Source of the DNA: Rhopalosiphum padi
Lineage: Eukaryota > Arthropoda > Insecta > Hemiptera > Aphididae
Reading direction: 5' to 3'
Assembly (NCBI RefSeq): GCF_020882245.1
Contig: NC_083597.1
Location: 74,874,152-74,938,151, forward strand
DNA length: 64,000 nt
Shown here in pieces: positions 48,149 to 61,100 of this stretch. A program made the position numbers and the translations under genes. The notes below the pieces were generated by a model. It saw only the letters and a list, made by a program, of their open reading frames with translations. It did no database searches and had not been told where the DNA came from. The stretch's first letter is position 1. Each line of letters begins with the position of its first letter.

Positions 48149-49652
48149 TAACAAAACGTATAAATGTAAATGTGATATTTGAAATGTTACCTCTGAATAT
48201 CAGAATATTTCATAATGCAATAAATAATAACACCATTTTATGTAATATTTGTTAGTCTAGTAAATATGAATATAAGTGCTAAGGAGCAAAACAGTTATTA
48301 ATAGAAATAATTGTTATTTGATATTCATGTATCAACAATAATATTCTATTGCATAATTTTCCTATTTTACTAGTCCTTTGTGAAAATATTTATTTAGTAT
48401 TTTATTTGTGTTTATAAGATAATTATTTTTGTATAAACTTCTTATATTTTTTAATATACATGCAAGAACCCATCATTATTCAACTCGAATAAACGATAAA
48501 ATAATATTTTTAACTTCTTGAATACGCAAATATGTAAAATAAATAAAATTACTTGAGATTTATATGTGTATAACAAAATTCAAAAATTGTATCGTCCACC
48601 ATATTATAGTGATAGTCCATTTAAGTCCAACTGATGTAAACAATTTAATGTAAAAAGAACAACAATTACATGATTTTAGGGATGGATATAATCTAATCTA
48701 TCTGTTCCATAAAATCTTAAATTAAAAAATTAAAAGATTATTTGGATTTTGTATCTTAAAAATGATAAAACATGCTATCCCTAAAGCCGTGTCAATTACG
48801 GTTTTGAAGGCTATAACCTACTCTGCTAACACCTTAAAATCTATATTTTGATATAATATTATGTGAATTACATTAAAATTATCCCATCAGAAAAATTCTC
48901 GATTTACCAGTATTATGTATGCTAATTCAGCCTAATATTTAATAATAGCAGACCTTCAATTTTAAGAATTATAATTGATTTATACTTATTTATATTTAAT
49001 GATTTCTTATGAAATAAACAAATTTTAAACATAGTAAATTATAGGTGGACATTTGTTGTAAATACATCTGATAAAAACATTTTTATTTTTTATACATATG
49101 AGAAGTAAAATAAGTTTTCTTTCTCATTTATACTTAACTATTAAGTTTCACTAATTTTTTTCAAAATTCAATAACAGTACATCCTTAAAATTTCCTCATC
49201 TACGTTAATATACTAAGTGTCTAAGTCATACAGATTACAAACATAATCTGGAAATAAAAAATATTTTTATTTTACATCTTGTCCATTTAGGTTATTGCAA
49301 TATTTTTCAATATTTGATCAACAGTGTTTTATACAGATAAATCTATTTGTTACCTATCTCATTAGAATACAATGATTTTTTTAAATCTACTAAAATTTAG
49401 ATAAATTACACAAAGATAGAAGGTCCTTGGTTTTTAATATAAATACTAAAATTGTGTATAATCGATTTAAAAAAAGTACAATTGGTTAGGGTACAATACA
49501 AAATAATATTTGTATAAACATATTTTTGATGGAAAAAAATTTTAAATATTGTAATATTGTTTTTTAGTTTTCAAATTTAAAAAAAATAAACAAATTTTCA
49601 CTATATAAAAATGTTTATTTAATAATATGCAAAAGTTTAAAATGTAAATATT
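48149..49652. other. Convergent 3' ends of Rab3GAP2 and the C1orf131-like gene
   Basis: About 1.5 kb of AT-rich DNA between two convergent genes. An AATAAA-type hexamer lies near 48219, soon after the Rab3GAP2 stop. No gene or mobile element was seen. Confidence 0.6.
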
Positions 49653-50125
49653 TTATTTTTTATTTTTTATTGTTCCATAGTTTTTAATTATATCAGTAGA
49701 TTGTGACTTATTTTTTTTTGTATTTAATCTTTTATGAGTTTTTGATGTCCTTACCATTGTTTTTGGTAATTGAAAAAGCTGTTCTTGATTTTTTTTTGCT
49801 TCAGTTTCTTGCTTTAATTTTTCTTTTAATTGCTTATAATTTAAATTTTCCTTTTTTCTAGGTTTTGCTCCCAATTTAATAGCAAGCTGTTCTTTTGCTT
49901 TAGTGTTTCTTGCATCAAAATGAGTTGTAAATTTAAGTATTTCATTTTGCAATTTCCTTAAATTAACTTTTTCATCAATTTTTGAATTTGAAGTATTAGA
50001 CTTTAAATAATTGGTTTTTTGAATTTGGTTTGTTCGTTTTCTTGATTTATGTTCAATTATTTCAACAGGTGGGCGTTCACCTTTTAATTTAGAGCATAAA
50101 GTTTCTACCTCCATAGTTTGACTTT
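49653..50125 (-). CDS. C1orf131-like (DUF4602) protein, last coding exon
   Basis: Lysine-rich protein of about 154 aa if started at the ATG at 50114. The C-terminal half reads AIKLGAKPRKKENLNYKQLK, which matches the conserved block of human C1orf131 (DUF4602; LGAKPPK...NYKVLQ). In human that protein is a nucleolar factor of the small-subunit processome, so a role in ribosome assembly is likely by family. The exon is preceded on the - strand by a pyrimidine tract and AG (50126-50127), so one or more upstream exons may exist, and the longer open frame to 50189 is then intronic. The start is therefore uncertain. The tail is highly basic and could act as a nucleolar signal. Confidence 0.7.
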
Positions 50126-52600
50126 CTAAAAATAAAAAATTAAAATGTAAGAAACTTGACATTTTTAAATTAATCTTATTAGTACCCACTATAATAATTA
50201 ATAAGTAATGCCAAAGTATTAATAAATTATAAAATTAATTTCTGTGAATTAAAAAAAAAAATTATATTAATAAAATAAACTCAGAAAAAAAACTTTAGTT
50301 AAATCCTAGACAAATATAGTTTATAGAACGTACTAAGATATAACACAATCAATTATAAATTTATAATAAGCTGTAAGTTCTAATAATTAGCTACTAGGTA
50401 TACAACATCCTATTATTTAATAGACATTTATTAAATAAACTTACTATAAAAAATACAGTTAAGTTGCGATAACCCAAACCTCGATAACTTGAAAAACTTG
50501 ACAACTCGAATTTTTTTTACTACCCTAGAAATAGAAATTATATTTAAATTAATATAAATTCGAGTTAGATATCTTGAATAATACATAAACATATCTCGAA
50601 GCGAATTTATACCTCCATTAGACTTCAAGTTATCGCGACTCGATTGTAATATATATTAATGTGTATTGTTATAAAAGATTTACTACCGATTAATTCATAA
50701 ATTATTACCAAATCGAATACCTTACCTATTAATTATTTGTCAACAGCTTGAATAATTTTTCTTTAACGAAATTGAATTTTTTAAGATACTACTATCTATT
50801 CTAGAATTCTAGATTCTACAAAATATCACTATTGAATACAGAACACGGTATAGTATGGTTACCAAACAAGCCAATATTATCACATACAAAACGATAAGAG
50901 TTCAAGCATGCGCTGGCCGGTAATCACTGATCAGTTTGAGAATTGGGACATTTGGGTCGTTACTCGTTTGGGACTCTTGGGTTATAGGCTCGTTACCGAA
51001 TCGTCCGAATCTAGGAAACGATTTAAAAATTTTAAAATACCAACTTATTTATCTACACAAATTAATTATAATAAAATTTATTATAATTATGTTATAGTAA
51101 AATGGTAAAATATATGATTTACGAATAAAGAGTAATATTAATACAATAAGATTATAAAACATCGCAGTTTCATACTAAAGGACATTACTACATTAGGGAC
51201 AACAAACTATTTAAAAGCTGTTACCTGAAAGTTGAAAATATACCACTAGAGGGATGCGTTATTTACCACTATGTCATTTATAAAGATTGAAGTTGAGTAC
51301 AATGTATTTATAGACCTTAAGTCTTGTATGACTTAATACCAATTTAGTTCAATTATGCCATATATAAGTGTATTATACACCTACATTTCGGAGAGAGGGA
51401 TTCTTGATTCTTATGACCATTTTGCAAATTCCTGTTCATTCGTCATATTCTACTGCTGCTAAAACACTCTTTAGTACCTATATGTATCTAGTTGCTTATT
51501 TTTCTCATAATCGTCCCGGCGTATTCTTACAAGTAAGTAGTGTTCTTTTTTATGGTTCTAAGTTCTAACTACTAATTGTTGAACCTATTTTGCTGCCTCT
51601 TTTTTTAAATCTCTCTTGCAATAAGCTTTGAAAATATTTTAACGATTTTATGAGTCGTTAATTTTTAATAATTGATTTATATACTCACAAATAAAAAATA
51701 AAACAGTAATTCATTGTGTAAATATGATTTTCAATTAATTCATATTTTAATATCAATAAACAAATCAAGGTATATATAGTTGATATATAAAAAAATCAAT
51801 TATCTTTAAACAAAAGAGCTTGTCTAAACGGCTAACAACATTATAAATTTTGATTATAAAAAAGTTTGAACAAATGAAACAAAAGTTAATTTCAGAAAAA
51901 AACTTGCCATATGGGCTAACAGTAGATATAATACATTTTGATAAATAAAAAAGTGTATTAAATGGTATAAACAATTTTGACAAGTAACAAAGTGAAATGA
52001 ATGAGGTAAAAAATTATTTGCGGAAAAAATTTGCCATATGGGCTAACAGTTGAAATAAGAATATATTAGAATTATAATAATAGGTTGGTAAATTAAAAAT
52101 CGTCGGTAATTTTTTAAAATTATTACACATTGAAATGAAACAAACAACGACGCCCTATAACATACGCGTCGTCATGATATTATGTAGTACGTTAGTACGT
52201 TACCAATCAATCGAGCGGGAATATAACTAACATACGATTATATACGAACGCGTATAATAATATTATATTAAACTGACTTTGGTGACTAGCAGTCATATTT
52301 TAATATGTAATATATAGAAATTACATTTATTTTACTGGTCTTAAATATTATATACCTATATATATTATTTTTTTACACAATTAATTTTGCTATTATTATT
52401 TCGGGGGTAACAAATATTATTATTAGTAACGCTAGTTTTCTATCATATAAAAATAAGTTCAATTATTAAAAACTACTTTTATTGGAAAAATGTTTCTATA
52501 TGTATAGCGATTGAAAAGAGTAAAGTATTAAATAAAAACGTAAAAAAGACCATCTATAAAAGTATATAATATAACTACTAACTAGTATACCTATATAGGT
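50126..52600. other. Upstream region of the C1orf131-like gene and intergenic DNA
   Basis: Probably holds the promoter and perhaps 5' exons of the - strand C1orf131-like gene, but none could be placed. The short + strand frames at 50908-51108 and 51368-51568 show no family signature. A degenerate tandem repeat lies at 51800-52060, and a slightly more CpG-rich patch at 52140-52260. Confidence 0.45.
51800..52060. repeat. Degenerate tandem repeat, unit about 100-125 bp
   Basis: The phrase TTGCCATATGGGCTAACAGT occurs near 51903 and again near 52030, with the weaker form TTGTCTAAACGGCTAACAAC near 51812. The text between them is also similar (TTTTGATAA/TTTTGATTA, ACAAATGAAAC/GTAACAAAGTGAAA, AGAAAAAAA/GGAAAAAAT). 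Confidence 0.6.
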
Positions 52601-52603
52601 AAA

Positions 52604-52830
52604 ATCGAAATCCTTGTTTTAAAATAGTATCTACATGCTGGCCGATTAGATTGATAAACGTAGGTAATACTCGCTGGTTAGTGGTTAGTAATACAAACGA
52701 CGCTATTCTCGTCATCTGGGAGATTTTCGAAATTTTCGGTGAATATGAGTCGGACGATATATCTTTCGAGTTCATTATTAATCCGAACAGTCTCACTCTA
52801 GTTTATTTCCATAATTCGTATAACTTTTAA
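52604..52830 (+). other. Open frame of about 75 codons, possible exon of an unrecognised gene
   Basis: On the + strand an open frame without an obvious ATG runs to a TAA at about 52828. It reads CWPIRLINVGNTRWLVVSNT, then NDAILVIWEIFEIFGEYESD. Unlike random AT-rich frames it has balanced hydrophobic and acidic residues and resembles folded protein. It is unclear whether it joins the frames further downstream. I recognise no family. Confidence 0.25.
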
Positions 52831-53005
52831 TAACAGTCTAACTACTTACATCAAATATAAAAATGACAGGCACAATCATGAATCAATAATATCTATCAGT
52901 CCATTTTCGATGAATTCGAAGACTTAATATCAACTGTGATGGGATTCGACGGTGATATAACACATAACCGTTTATTTGACATCCGTCGAGGACACAGTGT
53001 TTGGG

Positions 53006-53443
53006 ATGCTCATAACAATGGAAAGCGCCGGTGTCGGAAAAGAAGAAACATTGCATTTCGAACAATTGATACACGAAGTTTTAGTACTGGGCATGATTAA
53101 CGTTGCGCCGAACCAATTGTCCATAGAAGACGTCACCACAACCGCGGATACCATCACGCAGGATACTGGTATCATTGCCGGGGACGAGACTCCCACAACG
53201 GCGGCAGTAGAAACTGCGACGGACGTGGTCGTCCCGGAGAGCGTCGAAGACATCGCAATGCCGTTTGTCCAAGGAGGAACAGGAGATGGTCCGGTCGTGG
53301 GTGAGGAAGAGGTGGGTGTTGCAGCAGCTGCAGCCAAACCACGCAGGAACCGCCTGGCTACTGTGTGGAAGCGATCCAAACGCGCTTTGCGTTTGTGCTG
53401 CGGTTGCTTGTTCGTGATGGTCGCGATGTGTAGACATCGGTAG
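53006..53443 (+). CDS. Hypothetical protein in a GC-rich island, 145 aa
   Basis: I do not recognise this protein. From the ATG at 53006 (the frame is open from 52961) it reads MLITMESAGVGKEETLHFEQ, then a Thr/Val/Ala-rich acidic middle part, then a basic C-terminal segment KPRRNRLATVWKRSKRALRL followed by a Cys-rich CCGCLF and a short hydrophobic stretch. The tail could be a membrane-contacting, lipid-modified segment; that is inference. Codon and base use are far richer in GC than in neighbouring genes. Other frames in the same DNA are also open: a + strand frame over about 52877-53100 containing SIFDEFEDLISTVMGFDGD, and - strand frames over 52972-53437. The true gene model, or even the strand, is not settled. 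Confidence 0.35.
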   Translation: MLITMESAGVGKEETLHFEQLIHEVLVLGMINVAPNQLSIEDVTTTADTITQDTGIIAGDETPTTAAVETATDVVVPESVEDIAMPFVQGGTGDGPVVGEEEVGVAAAAAKPRRNRLATVWKRSKRALRLCCGCLFVMVAMCRHR

Positions 53444-54060
53444 ACACCACCCTTCCCCCGCCGCCGAAGACGTCAGCAGGACGACGGTGACGAAATTAGG
53501 TAAGGGGATACGAGAAAGAGCACGGACGGTGCGCGGCGGTATGTTGCCCGGGCACGTTTTCCGACCACTCGCGGACAGACTGGCGTCCGGCAGCTTTCGG
53601 TTCGTGTGCGGAACGATGGTGGACGTTGACGACGACGAACGGCTAGCGGTACCGACGCGGGTAACGATCCCGCCCCGGCGGTACCCGTGTATGAATCAGA
53701 CGGCGGCGCAGGCGACGACTCATCGTTGCGACGGAGGCGGCGGAGACTTTTTGGCACCAGGTGAGTGACGATATATTGTCTTGAGCTAGGAACACGGACG
53801 GCAGCGGCGGCGAACTGTGCGTTTCACAGGGACGCGTCCGGTGGCTGCTACCACGGATGACAGACGCGGCCGACTACGTGACACGCCAGTGGCGAGGCGG
53901 AGGGTATATCTCTTTTTCGTCTCCAGGCGTAGCCGGCCGGATCGCGTCCATCCGTGGTGGCCGCCGATTCCGCAGGCTCAAATAATTTTTGCTCGCTTTG
54001 TGCCGTTTTGGTCTCCGTCCATCAACAACTAGGCGGCTGTGTGTAATATCTAAACGCGGA
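53444..54060. other. GC- and CpG-rich island with a possible spliced exon pair
   Basis: GC content is very high for this genome. On the + strand a textbook donor (CAG then GTGAGT at 53761) and an acceptor (TTTCACAG ending about 53829) bound a 69-nt intron-like gap. Joining them keeps open a frame reading FWHQ then GRVRWLLPRMTDAADYVTRQ and, in another frame, a 180-codon run to a stop at 54030. The - strand is also open. It may be the 5' part of a gene, a promoter island, or a foreign or decayed insertion. Confidence 0.3.
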
Positions 54061-56224
54061 TATAGGTATACAGTTTCAAAATTCAAAATGTATACTCATT
54101 TGAAAGACATAATATAATATATGGTAAGTTATTTTTATTTTTAAATCATAATAGGTTTATCAAAAATGTCATTCGTTATTGAATAAATTCAAAAAATTAC
54201 CTATTAACCTATATATTAAATGATAACATATATTTAAAAATTTAAATCGATATCTTATATCCTTCTTAGTTCTTTTACCTATTGTGATTTATTTCATGTG
54301 GAAGTCAAACTATGTTTTATTTAATTTGCATAAACTTTCATAACACTATGTGTGAATTTTAAAATATTTTCATAGTGTGCAATGTGCATAGAAAATACAA
54401 CTCAAAGAGTAAATATTTCAAACGATTTATGATTTATTATTATTTATTAAATATGATTTAAAAAGTATATTATACGTAGGTACGCAGTTATGCATATATT
54501 ATACAATTACATTCTTGACTCATAGGTACGTGTTACGTGTAGTCTGTTGAGTGTAGACAGTAGATACTATAGAATACTAGATGCTATTTATATGATACGC
54601 TACATAAATTTATTACATTTTTCATTCGGTAATACCTATAGTCTATACCACTTTTTAATATTTCAAATTAAATCCTATAATAAATTCTTATAATAATAAT
54701 ATACCTGTTGTTCTTTCGCCATCCTAAATAATTGCTTTTACCATAATCGCAGTAACAGTTAATGTTGCACAGCAGACCATTCTTTCAGGCTTCGGTACCA
54801 GTTATTAAGTATAGTTTCCCGTCAGGAAGGAACTATCCCTGACGATAGTCGATTTTATGTCTGCATAAATATTGTCATACTGTTTTGTGAATCCGGTCAT
54901 TTCGTAGATTGCATTATTGTTTGGTATTTTTGAATTGCGTGTAATGCCTTGTGATCATATCCGAAATTATTAATGTATAATATAATTATGGTCGACTTGA
55001 CGCTGGCCTTGAATTTCTATAACGTACAAATCAACAAAATTAAATACAAAATTAATCGTTTTCTGTGTTGTTATAAAATTCCGTTAGACGTTGTCAAGCA
55101 GTTAAGCGAATATTTTAATGTTTTACCCATTGATTTTATATGAACGTATTATAATATTAATAATTATCGATAACCGTAAAGAGTAAATATTTAATTTCGG
55201 AACTTCACATCCACGTTTATAGGTATGTGACCAAAAGAATACACGCACATAAAAACGTAAAAATTTCAATTTTTTTTTCTTATTGAGCTCACAGTCACCT
55301 GTTGATAGTTTTTTCAAAAAAAAAAAAAAAAAATAATATAAAAATATGATAGAAAGTTCAAAGGACCATCGCCTAATATTTTAAAACAATAATAAATTTC
55401 AGTTATTATTGTGGTCTGGTGGGGAAAACATTTGATAGCCCTTTTTAAAAACTTAAATGGTGTTCTGATGCAGTTAAGTTTAACTGTACAGTTAAAATAA
55501 GTGATGGGCAAATAACCGATATGTTTTGTACAGTAGGCGGCGACTCGTGTCCTCGCAATTGAAGTCCAAGATTATATATTTTTAATTCCAAAATAAAATA
55601 TAAATTGCAAATTTGTATGGTTTTTGTGACTATCAAATGTTGTCATCAATTTCAATGGAATTTTTCGATAATAAATTGAATCTAGTTGGAATTTTTGGAA
55701 GAATGCAATTGAAAAATTGTCAATACTTTTTAAATAATTAGCAAAAATTCCGCTACCTTATGGCTTATTAGTTATTGCGGTTACCAAAAATAAGTACATT
55801 TTCTTTAATTTTATGTTTTAAATAATTCAGGCTTTCAAAAACTAAAATATTTAATACATTTTTTACACAACCCTGCGGCCTGCATAGTACTAGTGCATAC
55901 AGTGAATAATAATCATTACACTATTGCAATATAGATGAGACAGTATTACCCTGACGCCATCGGTTTTTCGGTTTTTTGTTTGTGGGGCGATAACTACATG
56001 CGTACAAATTTGAAAAATGGTCATACAAATTCATATTAATTGCATACTAATTATTAATGAAAAAAAAAATTATGAAAATCATATGTGGGGGTGCTGGGGT
56101 AGCGTACGTAAAGTTTTTCTTTATTGACGCTAGAATAATTTTTTTTTACAGTTATTTGAAGGAAAATTTATAGATAACCTTGTTTTGGGTTTTTTAACCT
56201 AATATGTATATCACAAAAAATTTT

Positions 56225-56860
56225 ATGAATTTTCAACTTCAAAATTCCTTGCAAATTTTCGCGATTTTGACATATTTTGTAAACATTTGAACTTTTAATG
56301 TTTTTAAACAAAAATCGTGACTAATGATTTATGATTTTTTTTTTACCTCAATAAGAAAAACTTATAATAAACCTTGTATTAAATTTTCAAAATTTTTTAG
56401 AAAGCCAAATTTTTTTTATAGACATTTCAAAAAAAAAAAATTTAGAAAAATCAAAAATTTCAATGGTCTATAAATAGTTTAAAATTTTTTTAAATATTTT
56501 GAAAATTAAATCGTAAATAGATAACGCTAGTATAAACATTTAGTGAAAATTTCAAGTATTTAAAACGATTCATTTTTGAGTTATAGCAAAATAAAAAAAT
56601 AGATTTTGTCAAAAACTGATTATGAGAAAAATTCCCGCTTTTCCATTACTTTTTAGGGGTTTACTCGTTTACTTGACGCTTTTAAAAATAGTTTTGACCC
56701 TCCAAAGTACCGACTAGATTCACTTTTCTTTTAGAAACAGTGTTGAAGTCAAAAATCAAAGCACTTATTACTATTCCAAAACGTGATGACAATCACAAAA
56801 ATAAAATTAAAATTAAAAAAAACACATCATTGTAAAATCAATATAGATCACTCCGTTCAA
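56225..56860 (+). repeat. Dispersed AT-rich repeat, first copy
   Basis: Contains GTGAAAATTTCAAGTATTTAAAACGATTCATTTTTGAGTTATA-like text (about 56543-56585; key steps TCAAGTA, CGATT, GAGTTATAGCAAA) and ends with AACACATCATTGTAAAATCAA near 56820. The same order recurs at 57060-57500. Confidence 0.5.
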
Positions 56861-57059
56861 AATCTAAAATATATCAAAAAGACTTGTGAAGCATAAACTT
56901 ACTTATTGACTATTGTCTATTAATATAGATAGATTGAAGAACGTCTTCAATCAGAATGTAAGCATAAATTTATCATTTAATTAAAATTTGACACATTAAT
57001 TGTACTTTGAATATTTTACAAAAAAGTGGTTATATTTCCCTTTATTTTAATTCTAGTTA

Positions 57060-57500
57060 TAATAACTTTTGAGTTATCTTGTATTGAGCTTTTTGATCAA
57101 AATTTAAAGAGAATTTAATTTGTCTATAAATAATTCAAAAAACTTCATATTTTTATAATCATACATGATACAGTGGATAGAAAATCCAAATCCAGTTTTT
57201 TTGTGAAAATCTCAAGTAACTACGATGATTATTTTCCGAATTACAACGAATTAAATAAATAAATAAATACAATAAAAAATTCTCATTTTTCTCAATTATG
57301 TTTTTTTCAATTATTAAAAAAATAATTATTAGGAAACGTTTTTCCCCCCAAGCACTTAATAGAATCACTTTACTATGAGAAAATGCATTGAAGTTCAAGA
57401 TTAAAACATATTTTCTATTGCAGTAAAAAGCTCCTTCAATGACACAAAAAATACATCATTGTAAAATCAACGTATTCACTGCTTCGATCGGTATTTAAAG
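57060..57500 (+). repeat. Dispersed AT-rich repeat, second copy in direct orientation
   Basis: Matches the previous copy in order: GTGAAAATCTCAAGTA near 57202, then an ACTATGAGAAAATGCATTGAAGT step, and AATACATCATTGTAAAATCAA near 57450 followed by CACTGCTTCGATCGG (compare CACTCCGTTCAAAATC in the first copy). Confidence 0.5.
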
Positions 57501-57640
57501 TATGAATATTGAACATTGAACACTATAATATAGTCATATACAATATAGAAATCCCACAACTTCCCACCAGACAAATAACTGTAACACATGGACAAGTATA
57601 CTATAAGCCGACTTCCGATCCCGCCTATCAACTTGGTACG

Positions 57641-58148
57641 GTTATTTTTGTTATTGTTTTTTCCGTTATCAGCGTGCCGTGACCGACAACGGAAGGCGAC
57701 AGCGCCGCAGCTGCAGTCGTCTGATAGTCGCGCACCGTACCTCGCGATCGTCCGCGGAACACTATTTTATTTTATTATATTTATATATTTAATATTATTA
57801 TCATAGTATCATTGCTATACTATTGTTGTAGGTACCTGTCCTGCCGTCCAGTTATTAGTTAAACGAACTTTTTTTTTTTTTATCACTATGACGTGCTGTC
57901 CACCACTGACCAGTAACTAATTATTATTTATTATTACTCGATACTCAAAAATGACTTCATGCGTTTCAATAATGGACCGGAATCAATTGTTGCTGTCCGG
58001 CTTCGAACGTATATTGTGTGTTTAATATTAACGTAGTTTGTTTCCTGATGGTCAGCTGAATGTACCTACTACATCATCGTCATAACTATTATTATTTTCC
58101 TCGTTATTGACGTTCCAGTGTGTGGCTATTTTTTATTTTTCGGTTATA
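57641..58148 (+). promoter_or_regulatory. KIF21 promoter and 5' leader with an upstream ORF
   Basis: A CpG-rich stretch at about 57665-57755 (GACAACGGAAGGCGACAGCG and following) stands out from AT-rich surroundings and lies 400-500 bp before the KIF21 start codon, as expected for a promoter island. A short upstream ORF, 57951-58025, would encode 24 aa starting MTSCVSIMDRNQLLLSGFER if the leader is unspliced. Confidence 0.45.
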
Positions 58149-61100
58149 ATGTCGTTTTCAGAAGACGAATTGTCCGTGAAAGTAGCCGTCAGGTGAGAAA
58201 TAAATTTTGTAAACATTTTACTTTCAAAAATACTTAAGTATATTCATTAGTTCTGCTGTACCTATGTGTAATTATATTGAGTAAAGGTAATGTGATATCT
58301 GAAATATTGCAGGTGTTAACTATATATTGGCCTTCGGTCACTGTCTTTGATTTCTATAATATCTATTAATATGGTATATAATAAATCCGTAATGGGTCAC
58401 ATGGCCTTCATAATTTATGACAGAATCCGACAATGCCCATCTCTATGAATGACAAGGAGTGGCAAAAAAAATGAATTTTTCATGTGGGGGAACAAGTGGT
58501 TTTTCCATATATGGTGATAGCTGGATAGTTAATTTCTGTTTTGTTTATATTTTGTTTTTGCATCAACAGAGGTCATTATTTTGTTGAAACTAGAACAAAT
58601 AACAATAGTTTTCATTTAATTAGCTTACATTGAGTATATGTACTATGTACATTGTATAGTTTTTATTATACTCCCTTTGTTTGAACTTTCTCTTTATGAC
58701 ACATTTTTCATATCCTATATTTCTGTATACTGATTAGATAATATTTTATAGAATACGTCCACAAATTGCACGTGAAGTGATTGATGGCTGTCGTATTTGT
58801 ACAAATGTAACCCCTGGTGAACCACAAGTGACTTTAGGTTCAGATAAATCATTTACCTATGATTTTGTATTTGATACACACGAAAATCAACAAACTTTAT
58901 ATGAAAACTGTGCATCTAGCCTTGTTGCTGGTGCTCTACAAGGATATAATGCAACAGTCCTTGCATATGGCCAGGTAAATAATAAAATAACCTGTGTACA
59001 TTTAAATATTTCAAATATTGAAAACAAATTATTATATTATTTAGACTGGATCTGGTAAAACATATACGATGGGCACAGGTTTTGACTTGGAGAATATTGA
59101 TGACACAGATCCGTCCGCCATAGGCATCATTCCACGAGCTATACATCAACTATTTGATGGAATACAATCAATAAAACAACAATCATTGGATATTGGAGAT
59201 CCTTCTCCTCATTTTACTGTTACTGCACAATTTTTAGAACTATACAATGAAGAAATAATTGATTTATTTGATACCGCCAATGACTATTCTATAGCTAAAG
59301 TAAATTAATTGTAATAAATCAAACGTAATAACTATTTTAATAGTTTAATATTTTGTTTAGAATAAAAGTGGTATTCGTATTCATGAAGATATGCAACATA
59401 ATATTTATGTAACTGGTGTATCATGGAAACCTATAAATTCAGCTTCTGAAGCATTGTCTAATTTACGTCAAGGAGCTTTATCTCGTACGACTGCAGCAAC
59501 TGCTATGAATTCACAATCATCAAGAAGTCATGCAGTCTTCACTATTAACATTCAACAAAAACGATTTGTTAAACATGAGGTATATGTGTTGTATCATATA
59601 CAGAGTGATTATTTTATTGAACAACACTCATTATTTCAAAATCTATTAAGGAAATTCCACGCTAAATAGATGTGTATATTTTCAAATGTACTAATTATAA
59701 TTTTAAAACATTTGATTTTATTGTGAAGTCTATTTTGATTCCTCCAAGTCAGAATTATACATTTTTTTCTATTGATTTCTAAAATTACGATGTTATTTTC
59801 CTAACTTTTAAGTGAGACTTTCATTTTACGAAAATAAAATAATTTGTTAAGATCTATTATTTACATCTTTTCGCCATGAAATAATTTCGATTTTAGACAT
59901 TTTCTGACACGTACAGCGAGTGTATAACACTTGCTCCATTCGCTATCAAGATTCAAAATAGACTTCACAAAATTTAAATATGTTTTCAATATTATATTAG
60001 AATAAAACTCAAGTTAGTACGATTGAGCGCATTTAGATCTTTTTTTTTTCTAAACAACAGTAGTATAGAATCCTTTTAACATATTTAAAAACAATTTTTT
60101 TCTTAACTCCCAATCGAGAAAACAATTTGGTGAGTGGAGTAAAGTGATACAAGGATACCCATAAATTTGGTCTACTAATCCAATTACCTAAATTTTAAAT
60201 ACTTGTAACTCATAAACTACTTGATCAAATTTAAATTTTTACCTATCAAAATACTGAAAAATGTATTCTACTTAAAAACACAAAATTAAAAATATATACT
60301 GTCATTCAAAAAAGATATTAGTTTTGAAATAATGAGAGTTGTTTGATAAAAATACTCAATATAGGTGCATTTAAGATCTTATTTAAAACATTTAAATATA
60401 TTACTTTTAGGATGAAGGTACTGAATCTACTTTAGAAGATTGTAGCACAAACTCTACTAGTAATCAAAATCCTGGTGAATTTGAAACTCTTACTGCTAAA
60501 TTTCATTTTGTTGACTTGGCTGGTTCAGAAAGATTGAAACGGACTGGTGCTACTGGAGATAGAGCCAAAGAAGGGATATCAATTAACTGTGGATTATTAG
60601 CATTAGGAAATGTTATATCAGCATTAGGAGATAGGTCTAGAAAAGCTCTCCATGTGCCTTATAGAGACTCAAAACTAACAAGATTACTTCAAGACTCTTT
60701 GGGAGGTAATAGTCGTACTGTAATGATTGCATGTGTTTCACCAAGTGACAGAGATTTCATGGAAACACTAAATACTTTAAAATATGCCAATCGAGCACGT
60801 AATATTCAAAACAAGGTGGTAATTAACCAAGATAAATCATCAAGAACAATTCAACTTTTACGACAAGAAATACAACAATTGCAACTTGATATTATGGAAT
60901 ATAAGCAGGTAATTTATAATTTCATAATTCTAGTTTTTACTATAAATATTACTACTACTATTGTTGATTTTATGTAAAATTATTTAGGGTAAAAGAACTG
61001 TAAATGAAAATGGTGAAGAATGTGTAAATGATACATATCTTGAGAATACAATGTTACAGACTGAATTAACTAATATGAGAACTCGTATAAAAGCTATGCA

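Larger units (their letters stand above)
54061..57640. other. Intergenic DNA with diverged repeats
   Basis: No gene was recognised. A 20-base A run lies near 55315-55333. The interval 56225-57500 is made of related repeats described separately. Open frames here are short and look like chance. Confidence 0.5.

Noticed and set aside
52972..53437. Two - strand frames (135 and 118 codons) over the CpG island
   Set aside because: Ser/Thr/Val-rich or Arg/Cys/His-rich shadows expected opposite GC-rich coding DNA; the + strand frame is preferred, though not proven.
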